In this document: positions 56,344 to 64,000 of the stretch, piece by piece
Position numbering within the stretch: the stretch's first letter is position 1
How the letters are laid out: the number at the start of each line of letters is the position of its first letter
NCBI RefSeq assembly: GCF_025024155.1
Contig: NW_026251815.1
Coordinates: 1-64,000, forward strand
DNA: 64,000 nt
Reading direction: 5' to 3'
Source: Gamsiella multidivaricata
Lineage: Eukaryota > Mortierellomycota > Mortierellomycetes > Mortierellales > Mortierellaceae
Translations under genes and position numbers: made by a program
The notes under the pieces: model-generated
What the model was told of the DNA's origin: nothing
Databases searched by the model: none
What the model saw: only the letters and a program-made list of their open reading frames with translations

Positions 56344-56883
56344 TTATGCAAAGCTGATCTCGAAGCGCGGTATGTCGCCGCCGAAGAAGACCTTTGCACG
56401 AGTGAGCTGGATAAAGTCTTGGCCGAGGATGTTGAGGTGCGCAAAGTGAGCGTCAGAGGGCGATCTGGCGACCAAGAGGGTGTACCCGTTGACCTTCAGG
56501 GGCAAGCGCATGGAACCAGTACTGGAGCGCTCTTGAGCCTCACCGACGACGACCATGTCCTCAATGCCGAGGGCCCTGAGGGCCTCATCCGAGAGATAAG
56601 TTTGTGGCGAGGCTTCGAGGTAGAGAAAGTGGACGTGGATTGGACGGGGTGTACCTGTGAGGGTGAGGATGAATTCGGTGATCTGGACATGGAGCGAGAT
56701 GATGGGTCGAAGACTTGCACCCCAGACGATGCCGCGGACTTGTTGTTGGTGATGAGGGTGGTTGGTTTCGTGAAGGTACTGTGCGCCGAGAATCTTGGAG
56801 AAGGAGTCATGGAGATCGTTTGGGAGGATGTCTTCAAAGTCGGCGCATATGGTTTTGAACAATTCGGCGCCACCTGCATTCAT
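56344..56883 (-). CDS. unknown protein with retropepsin-like pattern lacking the catalytic Asp
   Basis: Single 179-aa frame from ATG 56883. Residues about 85-165 follow the order of a retroviral-type aspartic protease: a beta-rich start, a hydrophobic strand leading to an S-P-Q-T-Y-L-S-D-E-A-L-R-A-L-G motif, then L-N-I-L-G-Q-D-F-I near the end. In active enzymes the first motif is D-(S/T)-G; here it is E-A-S, so catalysis is not expected. The N-terminal 60 residues are unrelated. It might be a domesticated or decayed retroelement-type domain, or an independent fungal family with the same fold. The assignment is by pattern only. Confidence 0.6.
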   Translation of the reverse strand: MNAGGAELFKTICADFEDILPNDLHDSFSKILGAQYLHETNHPHHQQQVRGIVWGASLRPIISLHVQITEFILTLTGTPRPIHVHFLYLEASPQTYLSDEALRALGIEDMVVVGEAQERSSTGSMRLPLKVNGYTLLVARSPSDAHFAHLNILGQDFIQLTRAKVFFGGDIPRFEISFA

Positions 56884-57026
56884 GATTGGGCAGGGTGGGC
56901 AGGGTGTTTGTACGTCGGAAAGTATGCGTTGAGTGGACTGAATTGAAGGAGGGTTAAAAGGAAGGGATTGCTGCGATCGGCAGCATTGATAGAACCCGAA
57001 GCGATGCAATGGAGCCAGGGGATTGA

Positions 57027-57110
57027 ATTAATGAATGAATAGATGAATGAATTAATGAATGAATAGATGAATGAATAGATGAATGAATAGATGAATGAAG
57101 GAGTAAATGA
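57027..57110. repeat. tandem GAATGAATAGAT array
   Basis: Several imperfect tandem copies of a GAATGAATAGAT-type unit with occasional TTAA variants. Confidence 0.8.
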
Positions 57111-57591
57111 AGGAATGAGTGAGTGTTTGGATGAAGATATGGCAAGAGAGGGGGGAAGCAACAAAAGAGTGGGCACCCCATAGTGAAAAACAGGCTATTG
57201 AAGCTCTATATACACTGCACAGAGATGTGGGTATACAGAAAAAAAAAATAGAAGCGGAGAGACTGTTCGAGAGGGTGCGAGAGTGAGTGGGTGAGTGAGT
57301 GAGTGTGTGAGTGAGTGAGAGGCAAGGGCAGGAGAACAACGAGCGAGCGAGCAAAACAACGAGAGAAGGAGACGGACAGGGGAACGCGCGATTGGTTCGT
57401 CTGTCGAAGGTTCCAAAAAAGGAAGGTAAATATGATCATACCCGCCCGATCCTCAAACACTATCCGCCTATAGAAAAAATCAGACTCGATCTGAAACGCC
57501 ACGCGTTCAGGCGTGTCTGGACGCAAGGTGTGTCTGTGACCACATGGACTGGACTGCGCGACACGACGCGACACTTTGTTCGTCTCACTTT

Positions 57592-57720
57592 ACTCACACA
57601 CACACACACACACACACTCTCTCTCTCTCTCTCTCTCTGTCTCTGTCTCTGTCTTTTCAACTGTGCTATGCTGTGCTGTTCTGCTCTGTTCTGCCCTGTT
57701 CTGCTCTGTTCTCCCCTGTC
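57592..57720. repeat. compound CA/CT microsatellite and CTGTT array
   Basis: A CA run passes into a CT run, then GTCTCT units, then repeated CTGTTCTG-like units. Confidence 0.8.
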
Positions 57721-59283
57721 AACCATTGGATACGTATACTCAAGTCGTGCAGTGCCCCTGTTCGACCTGTCCACGGCGAGGAGAGGGGAGGACGATCGTC
57801 CCTAAAGACTGTGAAGTATCTGGCCATTGGCTCTCAATGGCAGTAGCATGGAGTGCTCAATCTATTCAGGAGAGCGGACGGATTTGTATGCAAGTGCGAG
57901 CAATGAGGGAAGAAAAGAAAGAAAGAGGAAGAGAGAGAGAAGAGGGAGAGAAATATAGGGACGACCCATTGCTTGGCAAGCAAGGCAGGCATGCGGTATT
58001 GGGAGGGAAGACGATCTCGGTTCTCGGCTTGCACGCACGTGGTGTCCTTTCATGTTCTTTTGCTCACCCCATTCCCTAACATTCGCCGTCATGTTGCATG
58101 CGTACACCGCGATTTACGGCCTGGTCCCCTTATTCGTCGTTGTTGCACAGAACAGAGACAAAAAAATGCATGGAAGCAAAAACCAACAAAGTTGAAGAAG
58201 CGCGACGTTCTTTCAATAATTCATAACCCGACAACAAATATAAATATTTTTTATTTCTCGGGGCGACAATTGTAAAATAAATGACGTAAAGAGAAAATGC
58301 CAAGAACCCGTCCGCGCGAAGCACGATTTAGAAACGACCCGTGTAACGGCGGCTCCGGATTTTGTCATGTGCTCTCCCCTCTCGCGAGGTCACCGTATGA
58401 TCTTCCCAATGCCTGTTTTGCTACACTGAGAAGGATGCCCACCATGGAGAGGGTCTGGATTCGTTTGCATCCATGTAATTACACACAGCCACTCGATCGT
58501 TGGCAACTGTCCTTGGAGGATGCAGCATCCGGGTTGACGAACAATTCTAGGGAAGTTTTACGGGGCAGGAACTTGTAAAACGTACTTTGTTGGTCGAACG
58601 CGAAGAGAGGACAAGCTGTAGTGCCGTGTATGCGTGTATGTGTGTGCGTGTGTATGTATGAACGTATGTGTGTGTTAGTTTTCTTATGCGACAGCGGCTC
58701 AGAACTCTCTCTCTTCACATGCTGGGGCAGTGCGGAAAAGGATCGTCCCAGTCTCTCATTTCATGTGTGGTGTTTGATGTGTGGGGTAGGGAGAAGAAAA
58801 ATGCCCCTGCCCGCGGCTCACGGCTGCGGCTGTCAGCCAATGGGCTCGCGAGAATAACTTGATAACTTGTCCATGCCCGCTTTCTTGTTTTTTGCTGCTT
58901 GCTTCCATCCGTATCCTGCAGTCTTGGCTACTTCTGTCTCTCGCATTCCCACTCACTCACACACTCACTCACTCACTCACTCACCCACTCCCACACTCCC
59001 ACACGTACACACATACACATGTTCGCTTCCTCTCTCTCTATTCTCGAACGAGTTTCCTGACCCAGTCCAGCTATCCATCTTTCCGATCCGCGTGTTTGCA
59101 ACGCGTTGGGAAGTTGGGTTGAACAATCAATCCTAGAAGACAGGCAGTGAAAAGGATCCGAACCCGCCCCACAACAAAGAGAAATAAGATTCACCTTAAC
59201 CCAAATTCCGCTTTGCTGCTTCTGCTCAGCCGGTTCCCACTATTTTTTTTTTTCAGTTACACCCCCTCTTCTCCCCTCCCTTG

Positions 59284-59290
59284 TATAAAA
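59284..59290 (+). promoter_or_regulatory. TATA box of the SCP2 gene
   Basis: TATAAAA in the context CTTGTATAAAAGGG, about 170 nt upstream of the ATG at 59458. Confidence 0.6.
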
Positions 59291-59457
59291 GGGTTCCTCA
59301 TCACTCTGCAATTCCATTCCTCATCCACTTTCTCTCCTCATTCCTCCTCAACAGCCAAACGCCAGAACCAACCAAAACGCGTCTTACCGCACCAGCAGCA
59401 ATAACAGCAACAACAGCAACAGCAACGACAAAAAAAAAAAGCACACATCACACAATC

Positions 59458-60264
59458 ATGTCAACCTTCCAATCCGACGAAATCTTTGCTCGCCTCAACG
59501 AAGCCCTCGACGCCTTCACCCCCCAGGAGCGTCAGGACCTCGTCAAGCAAGTGAACGGCATCTTTGAATTCCAGGTCAAGAGGGACAAGTCCCCGAACGC
59601 CGAGGTCAAGGTCTGGCACGCCGAGGTCAAGAACCAAGGTATCATCAAACCAGGACCCGCCCCCGGTACCCCCGACATCACCATGTACCTCGTCGACGAT
59701 GACATGGTCGCCCTCGCCACGGGTGATCTCTCAGGCGCCCGTGCCTTCATCACCGACAGGATCGGACTCAAGGGCCCGATGATGATGGCCATGAAGCTCG
59801 ATGTGATCTTCCGATCCCTGGGCATGGGCCCACCCAAGGGTGCCGAGAGTGATTTGGGATACGATGGCTTCGAGTCGAGCTATTTGATTCTCCAGATTGC
59901 AGAGTACCTCCAGGTGCTTACGGAGGAGGAACGCAAGGCCGAGGTCGCGAAGGTCAAGGGCGTGTTCTTGTTCAATGTGAAGAACGGCAAGGGCGACACC
60001 GCGGTTTGGATGATGGACATGAAGAACGGCCTTGGTCAGATGAAGAAGGGCAAGATCGACGGACTGAAGCCGGATATTACACTGGAAATGAAGGATAAGG
60101 ACTTTGTGGATCTGTTCATGGGCAAGACCAACGGACAGAAGGCGTTCATGACGGGAAAGATCAAAGTCAAGGGCGCGATCATGTTGGCCTTGAAGCTGGA
60201 CACGATGATGAAGGATACACAGGAGAAGATTGGATTCTTTGGGCAGAAGCAGGCCAAGTTGTAA
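59458..60264 (+). CDS. tandem SCP2 sterol/lipid-transfer protein, peroxisomal
   Basis: Intronless 268-aa frame; the ATG at 59458 starts M-S-T-F-Q-S-D-E-I-F. Two SCP2 domains in tandem: about 5-125 and 145-265. Each has a beta-sheet core and the late pattern G-(A/T)-x-x-x-x-F-(I/M)-T-x-x-I/K-x-x-K-G (A-F-I-T-D-R-I-G-L-K-G and A-F-M-T-G-K-I-K-V-K-G). The C-terminus is A-K-L, a peroxisomal targeting signal type 1. By family it would bind acyl-CoAs, fatty acids or sterols and support beta-oxidation inside peroxisomes. Most fungal SCP2 proteins have a single domain, so the tandem form is a lineage feature. Codon use is strongly biased to C/G-ending codons, suggesting high expression. Confidence 0.93.
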   Translation: MSTFQSDEIFARLNEALDAFTPQERQDLVKQVNGIFEFQVKRDKSPNAEVKVWHAEVKNQGIIKPGPAPGTPDITMYLVDDDMVALATGDLSGARAFITDRIGLKGPMMMAMKLDVIFRSLGMGPPKGAESDLGYDGFESSYLILQIAEYLQVLTEEERKAEVAKVKGVFLFNVKNGKGDTAVWMMDMKNGLGQMKKGKIDGLKPDITLEMKDKDFVDLFMGKTNGQKAFMTGKIKVKGAIMLALKLDTMMKDTQEKIGFFGQKQAKL

Positions 60265-61150
60265 AGTAGCCCCCCCAACACACACACACTTCTTTCTCGC
60301 TCCTTTATTTTTTTCAGCTCGATACCAATTATAAAACACCAACATCTCAATATATAAAAAAAAAAAAAACGTTTCTGTTGCTACTATGGATGAGTATATG
60401 CACAAAAAGGATTCTATTTCGTCCTCATCCTCTGACTCTCTTCGGGGCTGTTTCAGTGGTATATACTCTCCTTCCTCCATGTTCTCTTTAAACGTCAGAA
60501 TCCTGTCCACCCTTAATAAATCAGTGCATGAGCGTCTCTGAGCCTCTTGGCAGTCGTTGCACACACACATAGCCCCACGACCTTCAACACGAAGAGAGAT
60601 GGAGACTACTAGTCTATTTACGTTCGGCACCAGGGACCCCCATTGTCTATGCCTCAACGTTGTATGAATCAACCCCCCCCCACCCCGAATCGTCATTGTT
60701 CTTAGGGCCGAGCACACGTATCAGGATGGAAAAACGTCTACCAGACGAGCTTGAATACACATTCGAAACGCGTAAGGTTAAGATCCAGTGAACAAGGTTG
60801 TACGGCAGAGCAGAGTGCATATCAAAAGGGACATGCTCCTCCCTTCCACCTTTAGACAAAGAAAAAAAAAACGCGCATGAGATACTCGCGAACATCTCGT
60901 TTGCGGGGATGCCCTCCTCCACCCGTCGCGTACACATCCTTCACGCAAAAGCGAGTTTTCTATCCATGGTTCACGCTAATGCACACCAAAGCGTACTATA
61001 TACAACCGTAGAAAGTGTAGTTGTATAGACTATTATCCTGAATCATTTATTATAAGAACGACAAAGGCCACAAAAAACGAAATAGCAAACAATAACAGAG
61101 ATGGGAAAAGAGAAAACGCGGGAGATATGCATATAAGACTTGTCATTCGT
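60265..61150. other. intergenic between convergent genes
   Basis: About 890 nt between the SCP2 and AlaRS stops. Contains a short A-run at 60356-60370 and a C-run near 60668. No gene is supported. Confidence 0.5.
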
Positions 61151-64000
61151 CTAGTTCAGCTTCGACTCGGCAAACTTCCTGGCCTCGTCCAATGCCTCCT
61201 GGACCTTGTCTGCATGTTCGCCTGCGCCCTGGGCAGAGTCATCCTTGCCACCCTTGCGACCGCCAATGATCTTCACCACAACATCGGCCCATTCTGTTGC
61301 CTTCAAACGTCCACCATCCAGGATCGTCTGACCAACCACACATGCGTGCGACACCTTGCCGTTTGATTCATCCACCGAGAACACGTATGCAGCCTTGTCC
61401 TTCAATTGCGTCTTGACATGCGTCACAACAGCACCAGTGGCCTTGGCGTTCGATCCAACGTCCAACAGGGCGACAAACACCTTCGACTCGGGGCTGGCCT
61501 CAAAGTATTGCTTGCACTGGTCAACAGCGTCCTTGACCTGCTTGGCCTTGCGTGCCTTATCAGCATCGTCAAATGCCTTCTTGATACCAGCAAAGCGCTC
61601 CTTGAAAACAGACTTGAGGTATGCAGAGATCACGATGTCGTCCAACTCCTTGGCAAGAACCTTGAGCTGTTGCTCCAAGGCCGAGCTTGACAGCACGCCA
61701 GATCCGACATGGTTGAGCTTCTGCTCAAACTCCTTGGCGACTCTCTCAGCCTGGTGGGCCTCCTCTCCGGTCACGGCAACAATACGGCGAATACCCTTAG
61801 CGATACCAGTCTCCTCAATGATAACAAACTGCTTGATGTCCGCGGTCTTTGCAACATGGCTATATGGAAACATGGCGAAAATGGTTGTCAATTGTTAGTA
61901 TGCGTTTCCTCATAAGAAAGGATTAATTGAAGGACTGCTATAACATGTCAATGCTGATCACACGTACGTTCCACCGCAGAACTCAATACTGGTCTTGGCC
62001 CACTTCTCGTTTGAGACATCCTTCAAAATCTCGTTCACATCGTGTCCAATGCTGACAACGCGAACTGGATCGGGATAAACCTCGCCAAAAACAGCGCGAA
62101 GACCGTAGATTTGCTTGGCAATGTTCAAGGGCACTTCCTGGGAATACACAGCCAGATTGCGTTTGATAAAGTCGCTCACAATCAAGTCAGTCTCGTGAAT
62201 CTGCAGAGGAGTCATGCCGGCCTTGGATGTGAAATCGAAGCGCAGCTTCTCAGGTGCAACCAACGATCCCTTCTGATCGACAACATTGCCCAGGATCTCG
62301 CGAAGAGCATAGTTGAGGACATGGGTTCCAGTGTGGTTATTGCGGAGTGGCCAGCGGCGGAGCTGTGTTATAGAACAAAAGAGAACAAAAACTATTAGGT
62401 TCATGCTCCATGATAACATACACGAGCACACATTCAAGAGCGATTAAAGATTGTGTCTTACCTCATCAAACTGGACAACGACCTCATCGCCGACTTGGAA
62501 AGTTCCGTACTTCAGGTATCCGGTGTGCAAAACATAGCCACCATAGACCTGGACGTTCTCGACAACAAACTCGGCCTTGCCATCAACAGTGATGCTGCCA
62601 GTGTCATACTCCTGTCCTCCCTGCTCAGCGTACATGTTGGTGCGGTCCAAGAGAATACCGAACGACTTTTGATCCTCGATCGAGGAGGTATCATTGGGGA
62701 ATTCGTGGTTGCGGTAGATCAACTTGATATGGGCGTTGATGTTGCCGGACTGGTACTTGAAAGAATCATCGGTCTTGGGAACAGTTCCCTTGGCCTCAAC
62801 GGCAGCAATATCGTGGACATCAAAGGCGACAGTCTCTCCAGCGCCAGCGCCAGAGCCTTTGCCAGCTCTGCTAAGAGCCTTGGCAGCCTCCTGTTGTTTT
62901 GCGAACTCCTCCTCATCCACAGAGACTCCGTTCTCCTCGGCCATCAAGCGGGTCAAGTCGACTGGGAATCCATAGGTATCATACAGGCGCCAGACATCGG
63001 CTCCCGAGAGATGAGTTGACTTGGAGTCGATAGCCTTCTGCAGGTATCCATCGAACAGCTTCTCGCCGCGATCCAGAGTGCGCGAGAAAGCATCCTCTTC
63101 CTCATTCAAAATCTCCTTGACATCGTCAACGCGGTTTCTGATCTCTGGGAAAGCATCGCCCTATACACACAATCACCACAATGTAGATGCAGTATTTATG
63201 AACAATGTCAGTCAAAATGAAAGGCTAAAATCTTCAGATCTTTCACGATAAAAGAAACACATGTATACGTACGAATTCGGCAATGACCGTATCCACCAAA
63301 GAGGAAAAGAATGATCCAATCTGGACGTTGAACTTTCTGCGGGCATAACGACAGCCGCGACGAAGGATGCGTCTGAGGACGTAGCCACGACCCTCATTGC
63401 TGGGCACACCACCATCCGAAATGGCAAAGGTCAAGGTGCGGACGTGGTCGGCGATAACTCTGTAGGCCATGTCGATGCCATCCTTGTCCTCAGCGCCCAG
63501 CAATCCAGTGTAAGAGCGAACTCCAGTGACGGTCTGGATGGCTTTGAAAATGGGCTCGAAAACATCAGTGTCGTAGTTGGAAGACTTGTCTTGAAGAATT
63601 GAAACCAAACGCTCGAAGCCCATGCCGGTATCAATGTGTTTGTTGGGGAGGGAGCGCAAGGAACCATCGGCCTCGCGGTTGAAAGACATGAAGACCAGAT
63701 TCCAGACCTCAAGCACGTTGGGATCATCCTGGTTTACCAAGTGAGCGACATCGCGACCTCCGATACGATCGTAGTGAATTTCTGAGCAAGGTCCGCAAGG
63801 TCCCTGTTCGCCCATCTCTATTTATCATAAAGACATAAAGATACAATGATTATTAGCATCAGCAGTATTCATATCCCTCGATGTAACACTGCGCAGAATG
63901 TCAAACGACATACCCCAGAAGTTGTCCTTGGCGCTTCCGGGGAGGATGCGGTTCTCGGGAACACCGACTTTGAGCCAGAGCTCCTTGGCCTCCAAATCGG
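61151..64000 (-). CDS. ALA1: alanyl-tRNA synthetase, C-terminal part (5' end outside window)
   Basis: Class II aminoacyl-tRNA synthetase charging tRNA-Ala, with an editing site that removes mischarged Ser or Gly. Exons seen: beyond 64000-63914, 63817-63273, 63160-62462, 62362-61968, 61859-61151, all in phase. Motifs: [21 protein letters not shown], the D-T-G-M-G-F-E-R-L loop, [12 protein letters not shown], the editing motif [13 protein letters not shown], and the partner C-G-G-T-H-V split by an intron. The C-Ala/DHHA1 region with [15 protein letters not shown] closes the protein. One AlaRS gene often serves cytosol and mitochondria in fungi; that cannot be judged without the N-terminus. Confidence 0.95.

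Larger units (their letters stand above)
56884..59457. other. microsatellite-rich divergent intergenic region
   Basis: 2.6 kb with several simple repeats: GAATGAATAGAT units (57027-57110), GAGT array (57280-57325), CA then CT runs (57595-57652), a CTGTTCTG array (57668-57718), GT/TATG repeat (58625-58675) and an ACTC array (58948-58990). No coding feature is supported. Confidence 0.65.

Noticed and set aside
59731..60717. 328-codon frame antisense to the SCP2 gene
   Set aside because: It overlaps a well-supported intronless gene and has no family features; the C/G-ending codon bias explains the open frame.
1..64000. CRISPR arrays, bacterial operons, intact transposons
   Set aside because: No regularly spaced direct repeats, no transposase or reverse transcriptase frame, and gene structure is clearly eukaryotic.

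Overview
The window reads as nuclear DNA of a filamentous early-diverging fungus, most likely Mortierellomycota (Mortierella and relatives). This is inferred from gene content and structure, not from a database match. The genes carry many short introns (about 40-240 nt, mostly GT..AG with GTAAGT-like donors). There is an HDEL-tagged ER HSP90, an F-box/LRR protein, a duplicated membrane-type P450 and a PTS1-tagged tandem SCP2 protein. Exon models below were built by eye from splice signals and reading-phase agreement; nearly all close exactly on a codon boundary.

Layout: 0.9-3.2 kb, DHA2-type MFS exporter (-). 4.1-5.95 kb, decayed coding sequence plus one copy of a duplicated segment. 6.4-12.4 kb, two tandem paralogous cytochromes P450 (+), each 524 aa and sharing an 11-nt microexon. 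13.1 kb, small secreted four-cysteine protein (+). 15.0-15.4 kb, tentative small gene (-). 16.2-18.7 kb, coiled-coil acidic nuclear-type protein (-). 19.5-22.2 kb, GRP94-type ER HSP90 (+). 22.4-24.8 kb, BCS1-like AAA ATPase (-). 26.1-28.2 kb, B-type cyclin (+), followed by the second copy of the duplicated segment. 29.2-29.6 kb, tentative three-exon small gene (-). 30.7-32.0 kb, COP9 signalosome subunit 7 (+). 32.2-33.7 kb, CipC/DUF3759-like protein (-). 34.0-39.3 kb, 1536-aa RecB/Cas4-type nuclease fused to a superfamily 1 helicase (-). 39.3-48.0 kb, gene-poor tract. 48.0-50.3 kb, two-finger GATA factor (+). 50.5-51.8 kb, OBAP1/DUF1264 protein (-). 52.2-53.7 kb, F-box/LRR protein (-). 54.2-55.7 kb, ARPC1 (+). 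56.3-56.9 kb, degenerate retropepsin-like protein (-). 56.9-59.4 kb, microsatellite-rich intergenic region. 59.5-60.3 kb, tandem SCP2 protein (+). 61.2 kb to the window end, alanyl-tRNA synthetase (-), cut at its 5' side.

Most genes are unrelated housekeeping genes, as expected for a fungal chromosome arm. A loose lipid theme exists: P450s of a fatty-acid-hydroxylase type, a peroxisomal SCP2 protein and an oil-body-associated protein fit an oleaginous fungus, but the genes are not clustered. The most notable items are the fused Fe-S nuclease-helicase, the inverted duplication that pairs a cyclin 3' end with a conserved flanking module, the microexon and slid intron in the P450 pair, and the perfectly regular cysteine spacing of the secreted protein.
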